Assembly: GCA_947629395.1 (NCBI GenBank)
Contig: CANRDQ010000022.1
Coordinates: 1 to 22,121, forward strand
Direction of reading: 5' to 3'
Length of the DNA: 22,121 nt
DNA from: an uncultured Bacilli bacterium
GTDB taxonomy: Bacteria; Bacillota_I; Bacilli_A; RF39; UBA660
Shown: positions 14,962 through 22,121 of the stretch, one piece after another
How positions within the stretch are numbered: the stretch's first letter is position 1
Layout of the letters: every line of letters starts with the position of its first letter
Notes under the pieces: generated by a model
What the model was told of the DNA's origin: nothing
Database searches by the model: none
Seen by the model: the letters and a program-made list of their open reading frames with translations, nothing else
Made by a program: the position numbers and the translations under genes

Positions 14962-16023
14962 ATGATTGAAAGATTAGAGACAATTGAAAATAAGTATGAT
15001 GCATTGCAAAAAGAACTTACTACTCCTGAAGTATTAAATGATTTTAATAAAACTAAAGATATATCTAAAAAAATATCTGATATGGAAGAAGTAGTAACTA
15101 CTTTTAGAAGATATAAAAAAGTATTAAATGAAATAGAAGATGCAAAAGAAATGTCTAAAGATCCTGAATTAGGAGAAATGGCCAAAGAAGAATTAAAAAG
15201 TTTAGAAGCAGAAAAAGAAGAATTAGATAAAAACTTAGAAATATTATTGATACCAAAGGATCCTAATGATGATAAAAATGTTATCATGGAAATAAGAGGA
15301 GCTGCAGGAGGAGATGAGGCTAATATCTTTGCTGGTGATTTATACAGAATGTATACTAGATATGCAGAAAAACAAGGATTTACTTGTCAAGTATATAATG
15401 CTGTTGAAGGTACTGCAGGAGGATATAGTCAAATTGAATTTATTATTAAGGGACAAAACATTTATTCAAAATTAAAATACGAAAGTGGTTCTCATCGTGT
15501 TCAAAGAGTTCCTGTTACGGAATCTAATGGTCGTATACAAACTTCTACTGCAACAGTATTAGTAATTCCTGAAGTAGAAGAAGATATCGATATTGAAATT
15601 AATCCAAGTGATTTAAGAATTGATATTTATAGATCTAGTGGTTGTGGAGGACAAGGAGTAAATACTACTGATTCGGCAGTTAGAATTACCCATTTACCAA
15701 CTAATACAGTAGTTACTTGTCAAAATGAAAGAAGTCAAATTCAAAATAAAGAACAAGCTATGAAGGTTTTAAAAGCTCGTTTATATGAACAAGAACGTGA
15801 AAAACAAGAAGCAGAAATGGGAGCTGAACGTCGTAGTAAAATAGGTAGTGGAGACCGTGCTGAAAAAATTAGAACTTATAATTATCCACAAAACAGAGTT
15901 ACTGACCATAGAATTGGCTTTACTACAAAAAATTTAGATAGAGTAATGGATGGAGATTTATCTGATATTATAGATGCTTTAATTGCTGAAGATCAAAAAA
16001 GAAAATTAGCTGAACAAGAATAA
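14962..16023 (+). CDS. prfA: Peptide chain release factor 1
   Basis: A 353-residue RF1 that recognises UAA and UAG and releases the finished peptide. The PxT anticodon-like motif reads PVT (184-186), which marks RF1 rather than RF2 (SPF). The GGQ motif (229-231) within [10 protein letters not shown] is intact; its glutamine is the substrate of PrmC, encoded next. The ATG at 14962 was preferred over 14953 because AAGAGAGG ends 1 base before the earlier codon but 10 before the later one, and homologs begin M-x-x-RL. The first gene of a run with prmC. Confidence 0.97.
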   Translation: MIERLETIENKYDALQKELTTPEVLNDFNKTKDISKKISDMEEVVTTFRRYKKVLNEIEDAKEMSKDPELGEMAKEELKSLEAEKEELDKNLEILLIPKDPNDDKNVIMEIRGAAGGDEANIFAGDLYRMYTRYAEKQGFTCQVYNAVEGTAGGYSQIEFIIKGQNIYSKLKYESGSHRVQRVPVTESNGRIQTSTATVLVIPEVEEDIDIEINPSDLRIDIYRSSGCGGQGVNTTDSAVRITHLPTNTVVTCQNERSQIQNKEQAMKVLKARLYEQEREKQEAEMGAERRSKIGSGDRAEKIRTYNYPQNRVTDHRIGFTTKNLDRVMDGDLSDIIDALIAEDQKRKLAEQE

Positions 16024-16035
16024 TAAGAGGTATTT

Positions 16036-16860
16036 ATGACAGTAGAAGAATTGTTAGTTTATGGAAAAAAACATTGTCATTCAGATCACGCTAAAATTTT
16101 ACTTGCAGATTTATTAAATTGTAATCCTTTAGAACTTTTAAATTATTTAAATAAAAATGTTGCGGAAGAAAAGTGTGATTTATATATAAAAGAAATAGAA
16201 GCTATGAAAGAAGGAAAACCTTTACAATATGTAACAGGTAAAACTAATTTCTATGGTTATAAATTTCTAGTTAATCCTAATGTTTTAATTCCTAGATTTG
16301 AAACAGAACAGTTAGTGGAAAAAACTATTGAATATGTTAAAAAATATTTTTCGGAAAAAGTATCAATTATTGATCTTGGTTGTGGAAGTGGGGCAATAGG
16401 TATTACTCTTTCCAAAAAGTTAGGTAATGTTGATATGACATTATTAGATATTAGTAAAGAAGCCTTAGCTGTTGCTTATAAAAATGCTTTATATCAAGAA
16501 GTAGATGCTAAATTCATAGAAAGTGATATGTTTGATAAAGTAACAGAAAAATATGATGTTATTATAAGTAACCCTCCTTATATTAGAAATGATGAAGAGA
16601 TAGAAGATATTGTAAAAAATAATGAACCAGCTTTAGCTTTATATGGAGGAGTAAAAGGATTAGACCTATATATAAAAATACTGCAAAATATAAATAATTA
16701 TATGAAAGATAGATGCCTAGTAGCTTTTGAAATAGGAGCAGGTCAAGGAGAGGATATTGCAAATTTAATTAGAACTTATTTACCTAATACTAAATTTGAG
16801 ATATATAAAGATTTAGCAGGTAGAGATAGAATGGTATTTATTTTTAAAAATCTTGAATAA
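16036..16860 (+). CDS. prmC: Release factor glutamine methyltransferase PrmC
   Basis: A 274-residue enzyme that methylates the GGQ glutamine of release factors using S-adenosylmethionine. The N-terminal helical domain (about 1-75) precedes a Rossmann methyltransferase with DLGCGSGAIG (113-122) and NPPY (179-182). The family's PRPET segment reads PRFET (86-90). AGAGGT lies ahead of the ATG, 12 bases after prfA. Pairing with prfA is conserved throughout Bacillota. Confidence 0.97.
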   Translation: MTVEELLVYGKKHCHSDHAKILLADLLNCNPLELLNYLNKNVAEEKCDLYIKEIEAMKEGKPLQYVTGKTNFYGYKFLVNPNVLIPRFETEQLVEKTIEYVKKYFSEKVSIIDLGCGSGAIGITLSKKLGNVDMTLLDISKEALAVAYKNALYQEVDAKFIESDMFDKVTEKYDVIISNPPYIRNDEEIEDIVKNNEPALALYGGVKGLDLYIKILQNINNYMKDRCLVAFEIGAGQGEDIANLIRTYLPNTKFEIYKDLAGRDRMVFIFKNLE

Positions 16861-16868
16861 AATTTATG

Positions 16869-16900
16869 ACCACTAATCACTATTAATAGTGAAAGGTGGT
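16869..16900 (+). promoter_or_regulatory. Hairpin burying the spoIIR ribosome site (possible terminator of prmC)
   Basis: ACCACT (16869-16874) pairs with GGTGGT (16895-16900). After a 2x2 A-A internal loop, TCACTA (16877-16882) pairs with TAGTGA (16887-16892) around a TTAA loop. The right arm contains the spoIIR ribosome site AAAGGTGG. TTTATTATT follows, which makes weak termination possible as well. Confidence 0.6.
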
Positions 16901-17440
16901 TTTATTATTAAAAAAATAATTATAATATTCTTAATTGTGTGTATATTAACAGGTATAGTAAATAAAAGTTCAGAACAAGTTGTTATTCCTAAACAATCTA
17001 TTCGTTTTAGAGTAATTGCTAATAGCGATTCTAAAGAAGATCAAAATATAAAATTACAAGTTAGAGATAATTTACAACAAGAAATGATAAAAACTTTACA
17101 AAGTAGTAATAATATTGAAGAATCACGTAATATATTGAAAAAAAATATTTTATCTTATGAAGAAAATGTTAATAATACTTTAAAAAGTTTAAATAGTAAG
17201 CAAACTGTTAAAATAAATTATGGTCAAAATTATTTTCCTAAAAAGGTATATAAAGGTTTAACTTATGAAGAAGGAGATTATGAATCTTTAGTGGTAACAC
17301 TAGGAAAAGGTAAGGGTAAAAATTGGTGGTGTGTATTATTTCCACCATTATGTTTATTAGAAGCCGAAGAAGATGAGGCTAAAGATGATGTTGAGTATAA
17401 ATTTTTTGTCAAAGAATTAATAGATAAGTATTTTAATTAA
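16889..17440 (+). CDS. spoIIR: Stage II sporulation protein R
   Basis: A SpoIIR-family protein, in B. subtilis made in the forespore and secreted to trigger processing of pro-sigma-E by SpoIIGA. An N-terminal hydrophobic segment (KKIIIIFLIVCILTGI) is followed by IRFRVIANSDSKEDQ-x-x-K and, near the end, the family's WWCVLFPPLC box. The coordinates use the GTG at 16889, giving 183 residues, but that codon has no ribosome site and lies in a hairpin stem. The only strong site, AAAGGTGG (16892-16899), points to ATT at 16907 (178 residues, beginning I/M-KKII) or ATT at 16904. No ATG is available. Located after prmC as in B. subtilis. No forespore promoter could be identified. Confidence 0.92.
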   Translation: MKGGFIIKKIIIIFLIVCILTGIVNKSSEQVVIPKQSIRFRVIANSDSKEDQNIKLQVRDNLQQEMIKTLQSSNNIEESRNILKKNILSYEENVNNTLKSLNSKQTVKINYGQNYFPKKVYKGLTYEEGDYESLVVTLGKGKGKNWWCVLFPPLCLLEAEEDEAKDDVEYKFFVKELIDKYFN

Positions 17441-17470
17441 TAATTAGAAATAAAATATATAGGTGATAAA

Positions 17471-18007
17471 ATGAATGATATCCTTATATATTTTTTTGTG
17501 GCTTTAGGATTAAGTATGGATGCTTTTTCTTTAGCAATAGTTTATGGAGTAAGTAATTTTAATTTTTTTAAAATGTTAGAATTATCTTTTTATGTAGGGT
17601 TATTTCATTTCTTTATGCCTTTAATTGGAGGAAATATTGGGGGTGTTTTCCAAAAACAATTAGCAATTGGCTCTAATATTATTGTAAGTATGGTTTTATT
17701 GGTAATAGCAATATCTATGATTCGTTCTTTAAAAGAGGAAGAAGAAGTAATGACTATGTCAAAATTTTATTATTTTTTACTTTTTGCTTTTACGGTTAGT
17801 TTAGATAGTTTATCAGTAGGAATAGCTTATGGAATATTAAAAGAGAAAATGATATTAGCTGCGACTATTTTCTCTATTACTAGTTTTATCTTTACTTTTA
17901 TAGGGTTGATAGTGGGTCGAGAGTTTGGTAAGAAATGTGGTAATTGTGCTAAAGTAGTGGGGTCTTTAATATTAATTTTCCTTTCTATAAAATATTTGTT
18001 GTTTTGA
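17471..18007 (+). CDS. MntP-family membrane protein (putative manganese efflux)
   Basis: A 178-residue, six-helix membrane protein made of two related halves. The first holds ALGLSMDAFSLAI (D17) and the second VSLDSLSVGIAYG, the paired acidic membrane motifs of the MntP family. The C-terminal FIGLIVGREFGKK matches MntP as well. The related sporulation protein YtaF is an alternative, and the neighbouring spoIIR makes this worth keeping open; in B. subtilis mntP also lies just after spoIIR, which favours MntP. AGGTGAT precedes the ATG. No separate promoter was seen. It is the only gene here ending in TGA. Confidence 0.85.
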   Translation: MNDILIYFFVALGLSMDAFSLAIVYGVSNFNFFKMLELSFYVGLFHFFMPLIGGNIGGVFQKQLAIGSNIIVSMVLLVIAISMIRSLKEEEEVMTMSKFYYFLLFAFTVSLDSLSVGIAYGILKEKMILAATIFSITSFIFTFIGLIVGREFGKKCGNCAKVVGSLILIFLSIKYLLF

Positions 18008-18015
18008 TGGTTATC

Positions 18016-18044
18016 TTTACTTTTTTACTTTTCTGTGCTAGAAT
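18016..18044 (+). promoter_or_regulatory. Promoter of the second DHH gene
   Basis: TTTACT at 18016-18021, a 17-base spacer and TAGAAT at 18039-18044 with an extended -10 TGC. Confidence 0.7.
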
Positions 18045-18074
18045 ATAGTGAAATTTTGAAAAGGGTGAAGAGAT

Positions 18075-19112
18075 ATGTATCTTAATATGGTTAGTTTTGA
18101 ACAAAATTTAGAAGAAAAGATCAAAGAAGCAGATAAAGTCATAGTCGCACCACATGTATATCCTGATTTTGATGCTATTGGATCAGCACTTGGTATAGCT
18201 AACATATGTGAACATTTTGGAAAAGAAGCTTATATTTTAGTTAATGAAACAGAAGAACATTTAGATTCTAAAGTATTAGAAGTAATTAATGAGATGAAGG
18301 ATGATTATCATTTTATTAATGCTTCAAATTATGAACAAATAAAAGGTAATAATGATTTATTAATTACTACTGATGTTAATAAAGCTAATATGATTAGTAT
18401 TGAAAAAGATTTGAATGAATTTAAGGATATTATGATTATTGATCATCATCAAACAGATGAGAAAACTATTAAAACTTTAACATCTAATATGTATGTAGAT
18501 GTATTTTCTTCTAGTGCTAGTGAAATAGTTACTAATATGTTATTAGATTTTAAGGTATCTTTTTCAGCTAAAGTAGCTACAGCACTTTATTCAGGAATAA
18601 TTTTGGATACTAATCATTTTATAAAAAATACTAGTTCGCAAACTTTTATCGCAGCTTCTGAGCTTTTAAAAAGAGGAGCTAATATAGAACAAAGTAATAA
18701 TCTATTAAAATGTAATAATATTCAAAATTTAAAAATATATAAATTAGTTAATAATGCTGTTTTATATGAATCTCCTTATGGAACTATAGGAATAGCTAAA
18801 GAAGATACCCAAATTTATGATAGAAAAGAAATAGCTATTGCGGCTGATAAAATACTTAATGGTGAATTTAGTTCTAATAATATTTTTAAGATACCTTCAA
18901 TTGATAATTTAAATACTTCGTTTGCTATTGGAGCAGTGGATAAAAATAATTATCATATTAGTGCTAGAAGTACAGAATCTGGTATTGATGTTAGTAAAAT
19001 AATGGAATCATTTGGTGGTGGTGGAAGCTTAAGAAGTGGAGCTGCAGAGATACCTAAAGGTGAATCACCTAAAATGTTAAAAAAATTGCGTAATATTTTA
19101 GAAGCTCATTAA
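18075..19112 (+). CDS. DHH/DHHA1 phosphoesterase, GdpP/NrnA-like
   Basis: A 345-residue soluble DHH protein, related along its whole length to the one at 2666-3655. Metal ligands are in place: H27, D31, D33, D100, D123-H124-H125 and D178. The DHHA1 domain follows from about 210. It shares GdpP-like stretches (PDFDAIGSALGI, GIILDTNHF). Candidate activities are hydrolysis of cyclic di-AMP, pApA or nanoRNA. The C-terminal GGGH motif is GGGGS (324-328), followed by LRSGAAEI, so the substrate-binding histidine is missing. It carries an inserted, unaligned segment near 265-290 compared with the other copy. It is expressed from its own promoter and followed by fba, which has a separate promoter. Confidence 0.87.
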   Translation: MYLNMVSFEQNLEEKIKEADKVIVAPHVYPDFDAIGSALGIANICEHFGKEAYILVNETEEHLDSKVLEVINEMKDDYHFINASNYEQIKGNNDLLITTDVNKANMISIEKDLNEFKDIMIIDHHQTDEKTIKTLTSNMYVDVFSSSASEIVTNMLLDFKVSFSAKVATALYSGIILDTNHFIKNTSSQTFIAASELLKRGANIEQSNNLLKCNNIQNLKIYKLVNNAVLYESPYGTIGIAKEDTQIYDRKEIAIAADKILNGEFSSNNIFKIPSIDNLNTSFAIGAVDKNNYHISARSTESGIDVSKIMESFGGGGSLRSGAAEIPKGESPKMLKKLRNILEAH

Positions 19113-19118
19113 TATTAA

Positions 19119-19148
19119 TTGACGATTTATCTCTAAATATTATATAAT
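19119..19148 (+). promoter_or_regulatory. Promoter of fba-murA
   Basis: TTGACG at 19119-19124, an 18-base spacer and TATAAT at 19143-19148. The in-frame ATG at 19147 lies inside the -10 and so cannot be the start codon. The predicted transcript start is about 19155, at the ribosome site. Confidence 0.82.
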
Positions 19149-19164
19149 GATATTGGTGATAATC

Positions 19165-20013
19165 ATGTTAGAGAATTTTAAAAATATGATGGGGATGGCT
19201 AAAGAAAATAAATATGCTGTACCTCAATTTAATATTAATAATTTAGAATGGACAAAGTATATTTTAGAAGAATGTCAAGAATTAGGGATTCCCGTTATTT
19301 TAGGAGTTAGTGAAGGTGCTGCTAAATATATGGGTGGTTATAAAATTGTAGCTTCTATGGTAAAAGCTATGATTGAAGATTTAAATATTACTATACCGGT
19401 GTGCCTACATTTAGATCATGGAAGTCGTGAAGCTTGTTTTAAAGCTATAGATGCTGGTTTTAGTTCTGTTATGATAGATGCTTCACGTGAAGTGTTAGAA
19501 AAAAATATTGAAATAACAAAAGAAATAGTAAATTATGCACATCCAAAAGACATTAGTGTCGAAGCTGAAATTGGTCATATTGGTGGAAATGAAGATGGTG
19601 TAAGTAGTAATTTACTTTTTGCTAGACTTGATGAATGTCAAAAACTATTTGAAGAAACAAAAGTGGATTCTTTAGCACCAGCTTTAGGAAGTGTTCATGG
19701 TATTTATAAAGGTGAACCTAATTTAGATTTTAAAACTATGGCGGAAATTAATGAAGCTTTACCTATACCATTAGTTTTACATGGTGGTTCTGGTATACCA
19801 GAGGAACAAATTAAAAAAGCAATTTCTTGTGGAATTGCCAAAATAAATGTTAATACAGATTTACAATTGGTTTGGTCAAAAGCGGTAAGAGAATTTTTAG
19901 ATGAGAATAAAGAGGTTTATGATCCAAGAAAAGTAATTGGTAGTGGAGAGAAAGCAATTAAAAATAAAATCCAATCATTGGTTAGTATTTTTGGTACACA
20001 AAATGTTAAGTAA
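19165..20013 (+). CDS. fba: Class II fructose-1,6-bisphosphate aldolase
   Basis: A 282-residue zinc-dependent aldolase splitting fructose-1,6-bisphosphate into dihydroxyacetone phosphate and glyceraldehyde-3-phosphate in glycolysis. Catalytic D84 and zinc ligand H85 lie in HLDHG; the other ligands are H178 (GSVHG) and H206 (LHGGSG), with E135 in VEAEIG. The INVNTDLQ phosphate-binding stretch is present. The start was set at ATG 19165, after GGTGAT at 19155-19160. Like B. subtilis fbaA it lies shortly before a MurZ-type murA. Confidence 0.96.
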   Translation: MLENFKNMMGMAKENKYAVPQFNINNLEWTKYILEECQELGIPVILGVSEGAAKYMGGYKIVASMVKAMIEDLNITIPVCLHLDHGSREACFKAIDAGFSSVMIDASREVLEKNIEITKEIVNYAHPKDISVEAEIGHIGGNEDGVSSNLLFARLDECQKLFEETKVDSLAPALGSVHGIYKGEPNLDFKTMAEINEALPIPLVLHGGSGIPEEQIKKAISCGIAKINVNTDLQLVWSKAVREFLDENKEVYDPRKVIGSGEKAIKNKIQSLVSIFGTQNVK

Positions 20014-20036
20014 AATATAATATTGTGGAGGATATC

Positions 20037-21290
20037 ATGAAAGTATTAGAAATAAATGGTGGTCATACCTTAACAGGAACTATTAGAATTAGTGGTGCAA
20101 AAAATAGTGTAGTTGCTTTAATACCAGCTGCTATACTTGCTGATGAAGATGTAACTATTTGTAATGTTCCTGAAATAACAGATACGGATGCTTTATGTGA
20201 AACACTTGAATATTTAAATGTTTCTGTAAAAAGAGCTAGTGAAAGCTTAGTAATTAATTCTAAAAATTTAGAAAATAAAGAGATTACTATCCATTATTCA
20301 CAAAAACTAAGAGCTTCATATTATTTTATGGGAGCTTTACTTGGAAAATATAAAAAAGTAACTATGTATTTTCCAGGAGGTTGTGCAATTGGAAAGAGAC
20401 CTATTGATTTACACTTAAAAGGATTTGAAGCTTTAGGAGCTAAAGTAACAAGTTCTGATAATAAATATATAGTAGAAGCAGATGAATTAAAGGGAAATGA
20501 TATTTATTTAGATATTGCTTCAGTAGGTGCTACTATTAATATTATGTTAGCAGCTGTTTATGCTAAAGGTACAACTGTTATTGAAAATGCTGCTAAAGAA
20601 CCTGAAATTGTTAATATTGCTACTTTCTTAAATAGTATGGGAGCTAAAATTACAGGTGCAGGAACATCATCTATTAAAATAGAAGGTGTTACTAAATTAA
20701 CAGGATGTTTCCATGAAGTTATTCCTGATAGAATTGAGGCAGGTACATATTTAATCGCAGGAGCTTTATGTGGAAATTATTTAAAAATTGATAATATAAT
20801 TCCAGAACATTTAGAATCATTAACTTCAAAATTAGAAGAAGTAGGTGTAGAACTAGAATATGGAACAGATTATATTATTGTTAATAAAGGGAAAAATTAT
20901 AAAGGAACAACAATTAAGACAATGACATATCCTGGTTTTCCAACAGATTTACAACAACCATTTACAACACTTTTAACACAATGTAAAGGACAAAGTAAAG
21001 TTATTGAAACAATTTGGGAAAACCGTTTTATGCATATTCCATATTTAGAAAAAATGGGAGCTGATATTACTGTAATGGATGATACAGCTATTGTTTTAAG
21101 AAAAACTCCATTAGTAGGAAGTAAAGTTACAGCTACTGATTTAAGAGCAGGAGCAGCTCTTGTTTTAGCGGGATTAGTCGCAGATGGAACAACAATTATA
21201 GATAATATTGATCATATCTTAAGAGGTTATGAACAAATAATAGAAAAACTAAGTGGCGTTGGTGCTAAAATAACATTAAAAGAAATATAA
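20037..21290 (+). CDS. murA: UDP-N-acetylglucosamine 1-carboxyvinyltransferase (MurA, MurZ type)
   Basis: A 417-residue enzyme for the first committed step of peptidoglycan synthesis: transfer of enolpyruvate from PEP to UDP-GlcNAc. K22-N23 in SGAKNS, R92 in KLRASYY and the catalytic C116 in PGGCAIGKRP are present, as is PGFPTDLQQP with the active aspartate. The cysteine implies fosfomycin sensitivity at this enzyme. The long similarity to B. subtilis MurZ (MurAB), including VGATINIMLAAV and HLESLTSKLEE, plus the fba neighbour, supports the MurZ branch. The GTG at 20025 lies next to TGGAGG (20026-20031), which serves the ATG at 20037. Starts 23 bases after fba. Confidence 0.96.
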   Translation: MKVLEINGGHTLTGTIRISGAKNSVVALIPAAILADEDVTICNVPEITDTDALCETLEYLNVSVKRASESLVINSKNLENKEITIHYSQKLRASYYFMGALLGKYKKVTMYFPGGCAIGKRPIDLHLKGFEALGAKVTSSDNKYIVEADELKGNDIYLDIASVGATINIMLAAVYAKGTTVIENAAKEPEIVNIATFLNSMGAKITGAGTSSIKIEGVTKLTGCFHEVIPDRIEAGTYLIAGALCGNYLKIDNIIPEHLESLTSKLEEVGVELEYGTDYIIVNKGKNYKGTTIKTMTYPGFPTDLQQPFTTLLTQCKGQSKVIETIWENRFMHIPYLEKMGADITVMDDTAIVLRKTPLVGSKVTATDLRAGAALVLAGLVADGTTIIDNIDHILRGYEQIIEKLSGVGAKITLKEI

Positions 21291-21324
21291 TATTATATAT
21301 TCTTTTTTGTTTGGAGGCATTTTA

Positions 21325-22041
21325 GTGAATAAATTAAAAAAATTATTACTATTATTATTAATAATATTTGTAAGCATTTATGTTACCTATACACTTTATC
21401 ATGATAAAACAGTATCTTTAATATCTTTGGGAGATGCCTTTGCTTTAGGGGAAAACTCTTATGGTGAAATTAGTGTGGGTTATCCAGATTTTTTAGTAGA
21501 AAAATTAAAACAAACTAAAAAAGTAAAAATGTTTACAAAAGACTTTTCAGGAAGAGATTATTATATTAAAGATTTAATTGAAGATATTGAAAAAAATAAG
21601 AGAATATTATTAAATAATCGAAGTTTATCACTAAAAAATGCTATGAGAGAAGCTAATTATATTACTTTATCAATTGGAGCTTGTGATATATTATCACAAA
21701 TGAGTTTTCAACATATAGATAGATTATCTAAGAGTGATACTGAAATTATAGAAGATATTACTAATGATATGAATGATTTACTTACAGAAATGATTAAGTA
21801 TAATAAAAATATAATTTTAGTAGGATATCATAATTTATATATGAATACTAATGATTCGGAATTATTTAAATTATTGAATGAAGCTTATAAAAAATTAGCT
21901 ATGAAATATAAGATAACTTATATTGATATATATGACTTGATAGATAATACTTATTTAGAAAATCCAAATAGTTTATATCTAAATGAAAATGGGTACAAAT
22001 TAATCGCAGATCAAATATATCAAAAAATAAAAAAAGGTTAA
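21325..22041 (+). CDS. Membrane-anchored SGNH-fold protein with replaced catalytic residues
   Basis: A 238-residue protein with an N-terminal membrane anchor (about 7-24) and an extracellular SGNH/GDSL-hydrolase-like domain resembling YpmR-type lipases. Block I reads LGDAFALG, with A38 where the nucleophilic serine belongs. Block II keeps its glycine (FSGRD). Block III reads IGACD, with C120 in place of asparagine. Block V reads N215-x-x-Y218 before LNENGY in place of D-x-x-H. All catalytic positions I can align are thus changed while the fold motifs remain. GTG 21325 was chosen: GGAGG at 21313-21317 lies 7 bases before it. It lies 34 bases after murA without a visible promoter, suggesting cotranscription and a wall- or envelope-related binding role (inference). 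Confidence 0.8.
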   Translation: MNKLKKLLLLLLIIFVSIYVTYTLYHDKTVSLISLGDAFALGENSYGEISVGYPDFLVEKLKQTKKVKMFTKDFSGRDYYIKDLIEDIEKNKRILLNNRSLSLKNAMREANYITLSIGACDILSQMSFQHIDRLSKSDTEIIEDITNDMNDLLTEMIKYNKNIILVGYHNLYMNTNDSELFKLLNEAYKKLAMKYKITYIDIYDLIDNTYLENPNSLYLNENGYKLIADQIYQKIKKG

Positions 22042-22045
22042 GAAT

Positions 22046-22075
22046 TTGATGTGAACCCTAATTAGTAGACATCAA
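22046..22075 (+). other. Stem-loop after the SGNH-like gene
   Basis: TTGATGT (22046-22052) pairs perfectly with ACATCAA (22069-22075) around a 16-base loop that contains the palindrome CTAATTAG (22058-22065). No T run follows directly, so it is not itself a terminator. Confidence 0.5.
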
Positions 22076-22092
22076 TAAAAAAGACTTATATT

Positions 22093-22121
22093 AAAAAGAG
22101 AAAAGTTATTTTTCTCTTTTT
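22093..22121 (+). terminator. Terminator at the end of the window
   Basis: A 12-bp stem (22093-22104 with 22110-22121) and a 5-base loop; the right arm ends in a T run that leaves the window. It probably ends the fba-murA-SGNH transcript. Confidence 0.75.

Noticed and set aside
14871..15287. 138-codon minus-strand reading frame
   Set aside because: Antisense to prfA and its promoter; serine-rich shadow sequence without a start signal.
18005..18074. Possible reading of the mntP TGA stop as tryptophan (code 4)
   Set aside because: The family C-terminus is complete at the stop, all genes use TGG for tryptophan, and the extension would run through a good promoter.
20025..20036. GTG start of murA at 20025
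   Set aside because: The GTG merges with the ribosome site TGGAGG; the ATG at 20037 has proper spacing and the family N-terminus.

Overview
The window is AT-rich bacterial chromosome carrying core genes almost end to end. Gene content, Shine-Dalgarno-led starts, gene order and a SpoIIR gene place it in the Bacillota, class Bacilli. It is probably one of the low-GC, small-genome gut-type lineages near Erysipelotrichales/RF39 and close to the Mollicutes, but that placement is inference. Tryptophan is written TGG, and one gene (the MntP-type one) stops with TGA, so the standard bacterial code is in use. TAA dominates strongly: 21 of the 26 stops I read are TAA. No tRNA, rRNA, IS element, phage gene or CRISPR array was seen. 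The clear promoters share a -35/-10 layout with mostly 17-base spacers and often a TGn extended -10.

Region 1 (1-9431, plus strand). ychF stands alone between a hairpin and a strong terminator. Next come rpsF-ssb-rpsR behind a leader that looks like the S6:S18 autoregulatory motif. A nine-gene run follows with gaps of 12 bases or less: a GdpP-type DHH phosphodiesterase without its membrane half, rplI, dnaB, a LysM-G5-M23 cell-wall peptidase, walJ, rlmH, ung and a PF06541 membrane protein. The order matches the Bacillus subtilis ychF-rpsF-ssb-rpsR-...-gdpP-rplI-dnaC-...-walJ-rlmH region, except that walRKHI is missing and the peptidase sits in its place.

Region 2 (9435-13014, minus strand). 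A bidirectional terminator separates the convergent blocks. A class A penicillin-binding protein, a LemA-like membrane protein and phosphate acetyltransferase lie in order. The last two have their own promoter.

Region 3 (13086-22121, plus strand). A YwiB-like (DUF1934) gene, rpoE (delta), an unrecognised 247-residue gene, prfA, prmC, spoIIR, an MntP-family transporter, a second GdpP/NrnA-like DHH protein, class II fructose-bisphosphate aldolase, MurA of the MurZ type, and a membrane-anchored SGNH-fold protein. This looks like a compressed version of the B. subtilis ywiB/rpoE/fbaA/murZ/prfA/prmC/spoIIR/mntP neighbourhood.

The points most worth a second look are: the SGNH-fold protein with all four catalytic signature residues replaced; two DHH phosphodiesterases that both lack the usual histidine of the GGGH motif, one of them a truncated positional GdpP; spoIIR, whose best-placed start codon is ATT and whose ribosome site is buried in a hairpin; two mutually exclusive terminators merged into the prfA promoter; and a possible alternative fold in the rpsF leader.
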